DNA from: SIG307 sp964545045
GTDB taxonomy: Bacteria > Bacillota > Clostridia > Lachnospirales > Lachnospiraceae
Direction of reading: 5' to 3'
DNA: 64,000 bases
NCBI GenBank assembly: GCA_964545045.1
Contig: CAZJEN010000005.1
Coordinates: 1 to 64,000, forward strand
Under the pieces are notes generated by a model. That model was not told the origin of the DNA. It saw nothing but the letters and a program-made list of their open reading frames with translations, and ran no database searches. The position numbers and the translations under genes are program-made. Below are positions 16,793 through 24,578 of this stretch, in pieces (position 1 is the stretch's first letter; every line of letters starts with the position of its first letter).

Positions 16793-18271
16793 CTACGGTA
16801 CAAACCGGTACGGATTCTGTCTGCTTCCGTCCCCTTCCCAATTTCCCTCTTCCGGGAAAATGCAGATTGCCGGACGAACACCGAAGCCGGACGCCGCCGC
16901 ATATTTCGTAGCAAACGTCTCTTCCGCCAGTGAAATATTCACATAATAGATATCGCAAACTCTGTCTTCTGCCGCCGATGCCGTGGCCCAGATATAATCC
17001 GTTGCACCGGAATCCTTGTATCCCCGGTACCAGGTCGTCTCATCCGCCGCTATGGCTGCTTCTGTCGGAGTGGTGTATGGGTTCAACGCTCCCGCCAGCG
17101 CATATTCTCTCACCTGCTCCTTTGTGAGTAAAAACACACCGTTTCCCGACTGTTCCACAAGCGCCGTTTCCGCCTTTGTAAAGTCCGTCAGGAAACCGGT
17201 CTCCGTACCATACGCGTTTCCGTTCTCATCCGTCCCCCTGTTCTGCGGCGTTTTTCCCGGATAAGAGACAATCCCGTTAGCGTTTAACCACGCGCGTAAA
17301 TCCGAGGAATCCCAATCGTTGCTTCCCCGAAATTCCCGCATCTGTGCTTCCGTATAGGAATCCGCCTTCGCTCTGTCATAAAAGTTTCCTTCGTTGTCCC
17401 AACCGAAGCTTCCGCTTTCCGCACAATCAAAGGATCGTATGGAAAGAATCCGGGTAGATACCAAAAGTGTACCTCCCTCGTTTACATCCACCACCTGCCA
17501 CTCAATAGCACCTTCTCCGTCCTTCGCAGTCACACCTTCCGGTGTATAGCTTCCGAAAGAAACGTAATCTCCCACAACAAAGGACGCATTCGCATCTACG
17601 GAATCACCCGGCTGTCCCTGCTCCGTCCCAACCTGCTTTCCCGCGACCTCTGGTGTCTTTGCCCGTTCTTCATCCCGTTTTCTTTGCACCGTACCGAGAA
17701 CAATCATCACCGCCAAAATTGCCATCACTGCCAGCAAAATTCCAAGACGTTTCTTCAGGGAAATCTTTACATGAGGATTGATTCCTTCCGGCATATGGAC
17801 TTCCGGAGATGTCTCACCCATCGCGCCTTCTTCTCCGTTCATTGCCTCCGATTTCTCCGAACTCTCCTCATCCCCATTTACACCCAGCTGCCGTTCCAGC
17901 GCACCCTCCAGTTCTCCCAGAGACTGTTCCGACAGTCCCTTTGCATCCAACCACTGAATGGACAGTAAAAAATACTCCATAGCCTTCGACGGCACCGTAT
18001 CATCCAAACGATATACCAAAATCGGCAGCTTCTTGCTGACCGCCCGTTCCACTTCCCGAAGCACATGCTGGGATTCATTGGCCGCCGCGTCAAACATCAA
18101 AACAAAGGCGTCGCTCCCTTCGATGCCCTTGATAATCTCTTCTCCGTAATTGCTCCCTGCCGGAATATCCCGCGGCGCAATCCAGCAAGACTTTCCGCCG
18201 GCCTCCAAAAAGGCGCAGACCCGTTCCGCTGCCTCCTGCCTGGCCGATGCGTATGATATAAAAATCCGCAT
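16793..18271 (-). CDS. TIR-domain membrane protein with DUF6273-like ectodomain
   Basis: This 492-residue protein has three parts. Residues 1-112 are a bacterial TIR domain (FISYASARQ; CWIAPRDIPAGSNY; S67-QHV-LR-E73 as the likely catalytic Glu helix), so NAD-cleaving or signalling activity is possible. An acidic linker is followed by one membrane helix at about 176-195. Residues about 230-492 resemble the DUF6273 domain (SFGSY start, W-rich centre, GFGVRPAICI end), probably outside the cell. The N-terminal half lacks a signal peptide, consistent with a type II or single-anchor topology. The gene has its own promoter and GGAGG ribosome site, and the DHH phosphoesterase gene follows after 12 bases. 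The role is unknown; sensing or defence are candidates. Confidence 0.85.
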   Translation of the reverse strand: MRIFISYASARQEAAERVCAFLEAGGKSCWIAPRDIPAGSNYGEEIIKGIEGSDAFVLMFDAAANESQHVLREVERAVSKKLPILVYRLDDTVPSKAMEYFLLSIQWLDAKGLSEQSLGELEGALERQLGVNGDEESSEKSEAMNGEEGAMGETSPEVHMPEGINPHVKISLKKRLGILLAVMAILAVMIVLGTVQRKRDEERAKTPEVAGKQVGTEQGQPGDSVDANASFVVGDYVSFGSYTPEGVTAKDGEGAIEWQVVDVNEGGTLLVSTRILSIRSFDCAESGSFGWDNEGNFYDRAKADSYTEAQMREFRGSNDWDSSDLRAWLNANGIVSYPGKTPQNRGTDENGNAYGTETGFLTDFTKAETALVEQSGNGVFLLTKEQVREYALAGALNPYTTPTEAAIAADETTWYRGYKDSGATDYIWATASAAEDRVCDIYYVNISLAEETFATKYAAASGFGVRPAICIFPEEGNWEGDGSRQNPYRFVP

Positions 18272-18312
18272 AACATTCCTCCGTTATGTAATCTGCAAAA
18301 TATGACACCAAG

Positions 18313-18342
18313 AGTATACCACACTTTATCACGCTAACTCAA
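18313..18342 (-). promoter_or_regulatory. Promoter of the TIR-DHH operon
   Basis: TTGAGT (18337-18342) and TATACT (18313-18318) are 18 bases apart on the minus strand, 40 bases before the TIR start codon. Confidence 0.65.
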
Positions 18343-18352
18343 GTACTTTACA

Positions 18353-18652
18353 CTATAGATCCATCTCTTTGTGGAAATACTTTAGCGGTGAGTAACTATA
18401 ACGACGCAAATAATCTAATCCGGATTTATGCTTTCTCGAACGAGCGGAAGTTTTTAATCGATAAGAATATGTATGAGAAATCTCGGTTCTGTATGGAACT
18501 GCAATAAAAAAGTTGTAATGTGTTTGAAATATAATACAACTATAGGCCCGCCGTCGTTTCTCAAGTATCTCTTTATACGGCGGATTCGGATAATCATTGT
18601 AAAATTCATCCGTTAATTTAAGTATCTGAAAATCATTTTCCGGTAACTTCAT
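18353..18652 (-). CDS. Shortened TenpN-like (type III toxin) protein
   Basis: The 99-residue product resembles the N-terminal two thirds of TenpN, the endoribonuclease toxin of type III TenpIN systems. Points of similarity are the opening KLPENDFQILKLTDEFYNDY, then RRRAYSCIIF, FFIAVPYRTEI and the block RSRKHKSGLDY. Family members usually run to about 150-160 residues and continue after SGLDY; here the protein ends about 18 residues later with an unrelated tail, so it is probably truncated. I chose ATG 18652 because AAAGGGG precedes it closely; an ATG at 18679 lacks a good site. A predicted small RNA with an intrinsic terminator lies directly upstream, as in type III loci. Family recognition is from memory of the motif pattern and should be checked by search. 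Confidence 0.6.
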   Translation of the reverse strand: MKLPENDFQILKLTDEFYNDYPNPPYKEILEKRRRAYSCIIFQTHYNFFIAVPYRTEISHTYSYRLKTSARSRKHKSGLDYLRRYSYSPLKYFHKEMDL

Positions 18653-18689
18653 TTTTCCCCTTTCTATTATACGCAACATACACCATCCC

Positions 18690-18812
18690 TACAAAAAACG
18701 AGAGGCAACAGCCTCTCGTTAAACCCTTCATCACTCGGTCAGTTTTTATTTTACCGTCCTGTCAGAACCGTCACAGGACTCATTTTTGATGAAGAAGAAC
18801 TATCTGTTCTCA
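18690..18812 (-). ncRNA. Candidate antitoxin-type small RNA
   Basis: A promoter at 18818-18846 would start a transcript near 18811. A perfect 10-bp hairpin (18697-18706 with 18711-18720) followed by TTTTTT would end it near 18692. The ~120-nt RNA has no open reading frame of note. It contains GTCCTGT...ACAGGAC and an outer TTCATCA...TGATGAA pair, and GACGGT occurs twice near CTGAC. Its place just before a TenpN-like gene matches type III antitoxins, but I do not see the clean 35-40-nt tandem repeats those usually have. Confidence 0.5.
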
Positions 18813-18817
18813 CTTAC

Positions 18818-18846
18818 AGTATACTCCCAATCATCCGATTTTGCAA
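18818..18846 (-). promoter_or_regulatory. Promoter of the small RNA / TenpN-like gene
   Basis: TTGCAA (18841-18846) and TATACT (18818-18823) are 17 bases apart on the minus strand. It overlaps the region right after the lipoprotein gene. Confidence 0.65.
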
Positions 18847-18854
18847 TACATATT

Positions 18855-19556
18855 TTAACTTTTTTCAACCTTTCTATACGTCCATTCCGCATTCGTCCCG
18901 GAAATCACCAGAACATAGGACAAATCCGGATATTCCTCCGCTGAATAAACATACCATATAATTCCTTCGATTTCCGTTTCCGTCTCAAAGCTGCCTAAAA
19001 CTGAGTTCTTCGTAAGGTCACCGGTTCCCGCCTCGTATCTTTCATAAACCGTCAAACAACCGTTGACGACGCTATAGAGATTGTTCCCTATTAATCCGAC
19101 AGAACTATTTCTTGACACATACAGGTAATAGCTCCCGTCAACAAGTGCAACAATCACATTCTCGTTGTTTGTTACAGAAAAAATCTCCGTTCCTATTCCA
19201 CATATAAATGCCGCGCCATCCTCCGGTTCCATGGAAGTCGTATTCCCGGCGCCGTCGGTGTACACTGTCGGCACTCCGCAGGTTACCTCACCAATCTTTT
19301 CTCCGATTAGGTCAGCAGACACCTCCGTCACACGCCAATCTCCGATATAACTAACACCGTCAAGCTTAATAAAATCCAGCCAATCTACCGGGACCTCATA
19401 CTGCATCAATTTGTCTTTGTCCTCAAGCGCGCCAACGCCTTCTGCCGACTCCGTCGGATTCAGCAATATGTCATAGCCGTTCTCTTGTTGCTTATTACAT
19501 CCAGCAAAAGAAACCGTAAACACCAATACAAAAATAATTGCCACTATCTTTTTCAT
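18855..19556 (-). CDS. Putative lipoprotein, unknown function
   Basis: This 233-residue protein starts with a lipoprotein signal peptide ending in the lipobox FAGC (Cys20), followed by an Asn/Gln/Glu-rich tether. The rest contains beta-type segments and no family that I can name. It should be anchored to the outer face of the membrane. It lies in the accessory stretch between the zinc-ribbon pair and the TenpN-like locus, with its stop eight bases before the small-RNA promoter. AAGGGGGA before the start is a good ribosome site. Confidence 0.8.
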   Translation of the reverse strand: MKKIVAIIFVLVFTVSFAGCNKQQENGYDILLNPTESAEGVGALEDKDKLMQYEVPVDWLDFIKLDGVSYIGDWRVTEVSADLIGEKIGEVTCGVPTVYTDGAGNTTSMEPEDGAAFICGIGTEIFSVTNNENVIVALVDGSYYLYVSRNSSVGLIGNNLYSVVNGCLTVYERYEAGTGDLTKNSVLGSFETETEIEGIIWYVYSAEEYPDLSYVLVISGTNAEWTYRKVEKS

Positions 19557-19629
19557 ACCGATTCCCCCTTAAAATGTCCTCTATTAATTAGACGAGTTTA
19601 ATGGGTAAAAAGATCCATACCTCCCCTGA

Positions 19630-19818
19630 CTACACGCCTTTTTTACTATCTCTCTTTTCATGAAATACAATCCCCCGCCTGTCCTTCACAAAATCCTCTG
19701 CAGAACCTTCCTCCCCGCCAACGATATTGGATTTGCTCAAGCCGTAGGCAGTTCCTCCCGCCGCGTTAATAAGGCCCAATATCAGGCCGATGATAATTGC
19801 CAACACTATCTTAATCAT
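19630..19818 (-). CDS. Small single-helix membrane protein
   Basis: This 62-residue protein has one hydrophobic segment at residues 3-24 with Gly-rich spacing, followed by a charged tail ending EKRDSKKGV. Its ATG overlaps the stop of the zinc-ribbon gene as ATGA, so translation is probably coupled. The coupling is the main evidence that this short gene is real. It may be an accessory subunit of the zinc-ribbon membrane protein. The function is unknown. Confidence 0.65.
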   Translation of the reverse strand: MIKIVLAIIIGLILGLINAAGGTAYGLSKSNIVGGEEGSAEDFVKDRRGIVFHEKRDSKKGV

Positions 19819-21068
19819 GTCATATCCTCCCTGTCATTTGTATACGAAGTCATACTTGATGTAGACATACGATACCTTCCCATTTTATATTTCTTGTGAC
19901 CGGAAACACCGCCTGCCACCATAAAACCGGTAATTGCCGCCAGAATCAAAAAAGCCGGATACATATTCACGCTCAAAATACCGTACACCAAAGCCATAAA
20001 AATCGGGCATGCAATCAGTGAATTCTTAAGAAACTTCTTTACGATCCGCTTTTTCTCAACCGGGAGGTTCGCAACCACTTTTCCGGTCTGTCCGTTTACC
20101 ATGACCAATTCTCTGCCCGTGTCATATTTCAGATTTACAAAATAAGCCGGAAGCAATGCATAATCCACATTTTCCACCCGGTAATCCTCACGTACATCCT
20201 TCTTTGTGTAATTGGACAAAGCTCCGATGGTCACTTTATTGACACGGGGACAGCTGTCAAGAATGGCATCATCCAGGTACTCCCGACACCGCTTCACATT
20301 CGCCGTCTTAAGAGCCTCCATAGGAACGTCATACCGATCCGCGTAATAGCCGGAAAGATATGCCACATCAAATTCAACCAACTCATCCGTATCAAAGGGT
20401 TCCAACCTTCGGGACATCTTATTATTCAACCGCGCAGAGGCATCCAGCGTCATCTTCTTAAAGTGACAGGATGCATCTCTCACATACCGATATGTACCGT
20501 CATCATGAGTAGTCGCCTCCACTATCATACTTCTGCGTATATAGGTATCAAACAGCCAATATGGCATATAAATTCCGTGAACCTTATCCACCGTCAGCTC
20601 CCTGATTTTGTCCGGAATATAGTCACCCTTCGAAAAATGGGTTTTAATAGAGCTCAATGCCTGCTCTTCGGTCAACTTGAACGGAATAATCCACTTCGGG
20701 CGGGCTTCCTTCGACACACGGTCAAACACAATGGTGGACGCCCCGCAGAATCCGCAAAAAGTAGACGCCTCCGTTCCGGAGAGCATCAGCTTGGCTCCAC
20801 AGGTTTTGCAGTGATACAAACTCGTTTCCATAACCTCTTCCGACGCATCAGCATCCTGCACAAGCTCCGGCACCGGCTGCGTTGGCCGTTTACGCATAAG
20901 AATCGGAAGCGCATCTTCCTTCTCCTTTTCCTCATCATAGGCCTGCCGTCCTTCCAGCTCGGAAAAATCCCCTTCCGCCGTTTCCCACCGGCAGAAATCA
21001 CAAACCACCTTTTTCAGTTGCGGATCATAGGCAACCTGTCCTCCGCAATTCGGACACTTTAAACTCAT
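19815..21068 (-). CDS. Zinc-ribbon membrane-associated protein
   Basis: This 417-residue protein has two zinc ribbons near the N-terminus: CPNCGG with CDFC (residues 5-26) and CKTC with CGFCG (about 86-108). It is often annotated as a TFIIB-type zinc-ribbon protein, although a transcription role is not implied. Residues about 120-350 form a conserved domain with PKWIIPFKLT and YMPYWLFDTYI. Two hydrophobic segments at about 350-392 suggest membrane attachment. It forms a translation-coupled pair with the small membrane protein at 19630. The family is recognisable in Firmicutes genomes but its function is not known to me. Confidence 0.8.
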   Translation of the reverse strand: MSLKCPNCGGQVAYDPQLKKVVCDFCRWETAEGDFSELEGRQAYDEEKEKEDALPILMRKRPTQPVPELVQDADASEEVMETSLYHCKTCGAKLMLSGTEASTFCGFCGASTIVFDRVSKEARPKWIIPFKLTEEQALSSIKTHFSKGDYIPDKIRELTVDKVHGIYMPYWLFDTYIRRSMIVEATTHDDGTYRYVRDASCHFKKMTLDASARLNNKMSRRLEPFDTDELVEFDVAYLSGYYADRYDVPMEALKTANVKRCREYLDDAILDSCPRVNKVTIGALSNYTKKDVREDYRVENVDYALLPAYFVNLKYDTGRELVMVNGQTGKVVANLPVEKKRIVKKFLKNSLIACPIFMALVYGILSVNMYPAFLILAAITGFMVAGGVSGHKKYKMGRYRMSTSSMTSYTNDREDMT

Positions 21069-21096
21069 ACTCCTAACCTCCGTAATTGAAATTCAC

Positions 21097-21525
21097 TTAT
21101 TTCATTATTCGTTTTGATAAATGAAGTTCCTTATCATCTAAATATCCAAGTTTACTGTATACAGATTGTGCAACAAGATTTTCTTGTCCTGTTAAAAGCT
21201 CGTACTTATGAAGCGGATAATTCTTACTGCAGTAAGCTTCCGCAAAAGTAATCATTTCACTGGCAATCCCTCTTTTTCTATATGTTGGCTTAACATACAC
21301 TTCCGTAATTTCAGGCATATAATCATCATAACAAAATGACTTTTTCAACTGTACACAAACAAACCCCACTAACATATCTCCTTCATCAGCAACGATAACA
21401 ACCTCCTGCTTATTATTCATAAGAGAATTTCTAATATTACCTATACTTGTTTCGCCCTCACCGTTAAATTCGTTATTTAAGATATTTAATTGCTCTGCAT
21501 CATTTACAGTTGCTATTCTTACCAT
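21097..21525 (-). CDS. GNAT family N-acetyltransferase
   Basis: This 142-residue protein is a single GNAT domain that should transfer acetyl from acetyl-CoA to an amine. The acetyl-CoA loop is in YRKRGIASEMI (about 95-105), preceded by the beta strand ITEVYVKP. It ends with KLGYLDDKELHLSK, the usual last strand. GGAGG lies about five bases before the ATG. It follows a broken GNAT gene after 27 bases and may be co-transcribed with hicAB. The substrate cannot be told; aminoglycoside-type or small-molecule acetylation are both possible. Confidence 0.88.
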   Translation of the reverse strand: MVRIATVNDAEQLNILNNEFNGEGETSIGNIRNSLMNNKQEVVIVADEGDMLVGFVCVQLKKSFCYDDYMPEITEVYVKPTYRKRGIASEMITFAEAYCSKNYPLHKYELLTGQENLVAQSVYSKLGYLDDKELHLSKRIMK

Positions 21526-21552
21526 TACGACCTCCGTCAGCTTATCTTATCC

Positions 21553-22094
21553 TTAAACCGTAATCCAATACCGTTTCATCTCACACCCGTCAACCTCTAT
21601 CGTCTTCTCAAAAACTCCACCGTTGGCAAGTATTGTTTTCTCACTGGCTTCATTTCTGACATCACACGTAACAAGAAGTTTCTCGATTCCCATCATTTTT
21701 GCATTCTGTATATTCAAACGAAGCATTTCCTTTGCATAACCTTTCCGCGCTCCGAAGGGCGCACCGAATATCCGCAATGTCCACCCCAGGTCCCCAGTAT
21801 AGGATGATTTATATGATGGCGTAAATCTATAACACCCACTACTCTTTCATCACTTTTCCGTACCGCTAAATAGGTATGCGACGGAACTGCTGTTCCCGCC
21901 TCACCACAGGTATCTTCACTTTTTCTGAGTTCACATAACGCTATCCACTCTTTGGCAGACTTACATTCATCAAGAGACAAACATCCGGCAAATTGGTCCT
22001 CATTCTCCGCGTCACATTCTAAAATCTCTTGGCGAAAGCTCCATATCTCATCCACATATTTCTTTTAAACTTCTACCAATTCAATCTGTTCCAT
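21553..22094 (-). pseudogene. Broken GNAT acetyltransferase gene
   Basis: Two lesions interrupt one GNAT gene. The frame starts MEQIELVEV at ATG 22094 behind GGAGCGG, then meets TAA at 22065-22067 (codon 10), after which the same frame continues KKYVDEIWSFRQEI and on to CGYSVRPSERGK. There a one-base loss near 21740-21741 (GG where the motif needs GGG) shifts the frame; the correct continuation GYAKEMLRLNIQN is in the next frame and runs to a normal end at 21553. Joined, the parts make a complete ~179-residue GNAT with the RGKGYA acetyl-CoA motif. An internal GTG at 22055 could re-start translation, but the frameshift still destroys the product. Confidence 0.85.
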
Positions 22095-22128
22095 TTGAAC
22101 CGCTCCCTAAAATCTAATTAATTCTAGC

Positions 22129-22506
22129 CTACCCCTGCACTTTCGACAACAGTGCCTCCTGCAACACCTGTGAAAAATTCACACCTCTTGCCATCGCTCG
22201 CTCATTCAGCCAGGCCGGAATGGTCAAGGTCTTCTTCACCGCTTTCGTCTCTTTATACTGGTCGATATTGCAGGACACCAAAGAAGTAAATCCATCCTCC
22301 GCCAAAAGAGTCCCGATATCGGACGGCACCGCAATCGGCCGTTCCTGTTCCAACAGCGTCAGAATATAACCCGCCAAAGCCTCCTGTGCACATGCCATAG
22401 TCTCTGCCACAGAGGAACCATAGCTGTGGCAGCCCGGTAAATCCGGAAACTCTACCCAATACGAATCCTCTTCCTTATGAAATACCGCCGGATAAACAAA
22501 TAACAT
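22129..22506 (-). CDS. hicB: HicB antitoxin
   Basis: This 125-residue protein is the antitoxin of the HicAB system. The N-terminal HicB fold has YPAVFHKEEDSYWVEFPDLPGC and the conserved SSVAETMACAQEAL helix; the C-terminal part (KKTLTIPAWLNERAMARG) is a ribbon-helix-helix DNA-binding domain. It should neutralise HicA and repress its own promoter. ATG 22506 gives the usual HicB start (MLFVYPAVF); an earlier ATG at 22527 has less support. It starts 28 bases after hicA ends, so the order is toxin then antitoxin. Confidence 0.92.
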   Translation of the reverse strand: MLFVYPAVFHKEEDSYWVEFPDLPGCHSYGSSVAETMACAQEALAGYILTLLEQERPIAVPSDIGTLLAEDGFTSLVSCNIDQYKETKAVKKTLTIPAWLNERAMARGVNFSQVLQEALLSKVQG

Positions 22507-22534
22507 ACACCTCTGCCTCCTTCTCAATTCATTA

Positions 22535-22711
22535 CTATTTTAATCCTGTCTCTTTCAAGATCTTGCTTAACAGTCCAACCGGAACATCCTTTCCGTGAAT
22601 CGGCACTGTTATCGTCTGCTCTCCTTTTTGGAGAACATGATGACTTCCGTTAATTCGAATCAATCTCCATCCGTTCTTCTTCAGAAGCTTTAGTAAATCC
22701 TTATCCCTCAT
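22535..22711 (-). CDS. hicA: HicA mRNA interferase toxin
   Basis: This 58-residue protein, found by reading the sequence upstream of hicB, is a HicA toxin that cleaves mRNA on arrest of antitoxin synthesis. It reads MRDKDLLKLLKKNGWRLIRI, then NGSHHVLQKG, then TITVPIHGKDVPVGLL. The catalytic His lies in GSHHV, within the double-stranded-RNA-binding-like fold. The length is typical. GGGGTGAAGT is its ribosome site. The reading frame is intact, so the pair should be functional. Confidence 0.92.
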   Translation of the reverse strand: MRDKDLLKLLKKNGWRLIRINGSHHVLQKGEQTITVPIHGKDVPVGLLSKILKETGLK

Positions 22712-22725
22712 ACTTCACCCCTTTC

Positions 22726-22754
22726 ATAATAACACGTGTAGCACGTGTAGTCAA
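22726..22754 (-). promoter_or_regulatory. hicAB promoter with repeated operator in the spacer
   Basis: TTGACT (22749-22754) and TATTAT (22726-22731) are 17 bases apart on the minus strand. The spacer is made of a direct repeat, CTACACGTG twice, with the second copy also forming the palindrome ACACGTGT. This is a good candidate site for the HicB ribbon-helix-helix domain. Confidence 0.75.
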
Positions 22755-22889
22755 GATTACAAAACAAAAAATATTTCCCCTCTACTTTAACGGAATCAAC
22801 GGTGTGAAACCACCGAAACAAAGATGACAGTTCAGACTCAACCCATACATGCTCCATTGCATACAAGAATTTCTTTCTGTCAAAAGATA

Positions 22890-22918
22890 GTATAGCACGA
22901 TTTACACACATTAGCAAC
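22890..22918 (-). promoter_or_regulatory. Second, upstream promoter for hicAB
   Basis: TTGCTA (22913-22918) and TATACT (22890-22895) are 17 bases apart on the minus strand, about 180 bases before hicA. Transcription from here would give a longer leader that spans the operator. Dual promoters are known for some hicAB loci. Confidence 0.5.
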
Positions 22919-22927
22919 AAATTAGTA

Positions 22928-22960
22928 CAAAAAAGGGTGCCGCATTTTCTGCGACACCCT
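22928..22960 (-). terminator. Intrinsic terminator of the FtsX-type ABC operon
   Basis: AGGGTG-CGC (22934-22943) pairs with GCG-CACCCT (22951-22960). On the minus strand it is followed by seven T. Confidence 0.85.
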
Positions 22961-22972
22961 CAAACCACACAG

Positions 22973-23860
22973 TTACGGTCTCTCCAACTGGATTTTCTCC
23001 TCCTGCATGGAGACCTTCACCTTATTGCCCGGGAGCTCCAGCTTATCCAGCAAATCTCTCGGAATCTGCACACGGCCTGCACGGTCTACGATGGCATATT
23101 CCTCCTGGGTTTCTCCGATTTCCTGCCAGTTTACGGCAGATGTGTTAGACATATCACTGAACTCTTCCTTCAAAATACGCTCACTACTAATCTTACCGTC
23201 ACGGATGGCAACCACACGCTTTACCTTCTTCGCAAGGGTGGTATCGTGGGTAACGATAACGATGGTCTGACCCTTTTCCTGATTTAAGCGTACAAACAAA
23301 TCATAAATGTAATCCGCTGTCTTACGGTCAACGGAACCCGTCGGCTCATCCGCCAGGAGAAGCTTCGGCTCGTTTGCCAAGGCAATGGCGATAGCGATAC
23401 GCTGCTGCTCACCACCGGAAAGCTGCTGTAAGCGGTTGTTCTTACGATGGGACATACCCACCAAATCAAGCAGTTCCAGCGCCCATTCCTTCTTGTTCTT
23501 ACGATTGGTCAGCTGCATCGGCGTCATAACATTCTCTAACGCCGTCAGGTACGGAAGCAGGTTTCTTGCGTTGTTCTGCCATACGAAGCCTACCGTATCT
23601 CTTTTGTACTCCACCAACTGTCTCTCGTTCATGGTAAACAGGTTCTTGCCGTCTACGAAAAGCTTACCGGCACTCGGCTTATCCAGACCGCCGATCATGT
23701 TTAAGAAGGTGGACTTACCGCTACCGCTGTTACCGATGATAGCAACCAGCTCGCCCTTTTCTACCGTCAGGTCCAAGCCCTGCAGCGCCAGCACTTCCAA
23801 ATCCTTTGTTTTATAAATCTTTACCAGGTTATCCGCCTGAATCATAATTTCTTCTGCCAT
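22973..23860 (-). CDS. ABC transporter ATPase with AbrB-like C-terminal tail
   Basis: This 295-residue protein is a MacB/LolD-type ATPase for an FtsX-family permease. Walker A is GNSGSGKST (about 43-51), the signature LSGGE (about 148), and Walker B LLLADEPTG (about 168). After the ATPase, residues about 250-295 (EEYAIVDRAGRVQIPRDLLD and the KV.V..EE end) resemble a SpoVT/AbrB-type swapped-hairpin domain, an unusual addition that could act in dimerisation or regulation. It is the last gene of a six-gene operon, separated by 12 bases from the second ATPase. The ATPase call is certain; the tail assignment is moderately sure. Confidence 0.9.
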   Translation of the reverse strand: MAEEIMIQADNLVKIYKTKDLEVLALQGLDLTVEKGELVAIIGNSGSGKSTFLNMIGGLDKPSAGKLFVDGKNLFTMNERQLVEYKRDTVGFVWQNNARNLLPYLTALENVMTPMQLTNRKNKKEWALELLDLVGMSHRKNNRLQQLSGGEQQRIAIAIALANEPKLLLADEPTGSVDRKTADYIYDLFVRLNQEKGQTIVIVTHDTTLAKKVKRVVAIRDGKISSERILKEEFSDMSNTSAVNWQEIGETQEEYAIVDRAGRVQIPRDLLDKLELPGNKVKVSMQEEKIQLERP

Positions 23861-23872
23861 AGTCGCCCTCCC

Positions 23873-24559
23873 TTATTCCTGCGCAGCGTCGGTCTTTACC
23901 GCGCCGTCTTCCAACTCATAGGAAAGGGTACCCGCAGACATAAGCCCCACATCGTGAGTAGTCATGACAATGGTAACATCTTCCTTCTCAATCAGGTCAC
24001 GGAACAGCTTCATCACAGCCGCTGCCGTTGCCGTATCCAACTCTGCCGTCGGCTCATCCGCAAAAATAATCTTCGGACGATGGGCCAGTGCTCTTGCGAT
24101 TGCCACACGCTGCTGCTCACCTCCGGACATTTCCTGCGGCATATGCTCCATACGACCGCCCAGGCCCACCAGCTTTAAGCATTCTTCTACTCGTTCCTTC
24201 CGACCTTCCTTAATTCCCGCAAGCCGGAGCGAAAACTCAACATTTTCATAGGCACTCATCATCGGAATCAGGGACACGGACTGAAATACAAAGCCGATGT
24301 CCTTTCTGCGAATCAGCTCCCTCTTCTTATCACTGAGCTCACCGATGTCCTGACCTTCAAACAACAGCGTACCGTTTGTCTGACGGTCCAGTGCGCCCAG
24401 AATGTTCATTAATGTGGTTTTACCCGAACCGGAACGTCCCTTTAAAATGGTCAGAGACTTCTTCGGGATTTGAATCGTAATATCCTTTAAAGCATGAAAT
24501 TCACCGCCGGTCACCGGGAAAATACGATTCAGATTTTTCGTTTCAATCATGTATTCCAT
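23873..24559 (-). CDS. ABC transporter ATPase (MacB/LolD type)
   Basis: This 228-residue ATPase has Walker A GRSGSGKTT (about 41-49), the Q-loop VFQSVSLIP, signature MSGGEQQR and Walker B IIFADEPTAELD. It belongs to the MacB/LolD/FtsE group that works with FtsX-type permeases rather than with import permeases. It lies between the permease gene (19 bases upstream) and the AbrB-tailed ATPase. Because the permease has two FtsX-like halves in one chain, the two different ATPases may form a heterodimer. Confidence 0.92.
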   Translation of the reverse strand: MEYMIETKNLNRIFPVTGGEFHALKDITIQIPKKSLTILKGRSGSGKTTLMNILGALDRQTNGTLLFEGQDIGELSDKKRELIRRKDIGFVFQSVSLIPMMSAYENVEFSLRLAGIKEGRKERVEECLKLVGLGGRMEHMPQEMSGGEQQRVAIARALAHRPKIIFADEPTAELDTATAAAVMKLFRDLIEKEDVTIVMTTHDVGLMSAGTLSYELEDGAVKTDAAQE

Positions 24560-24578
24560 TGTATTCTCCTTTCAACCT

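Noticed and set aside
22708..22920. A 70-residue open frame ending as an ATGA overlap with hicA
   Set aside because: It has no ribosome site, runs through two promoters and the operator, and has no family resemblance. The overlap with hicA appears to be chance.
15293..22960. Prophage or integrative element covering the accessory stretch
   Set aside because: No integrase, structural gene, attachment-site repeat or tRNA junction is visible, so I call it only an accessory stretch.
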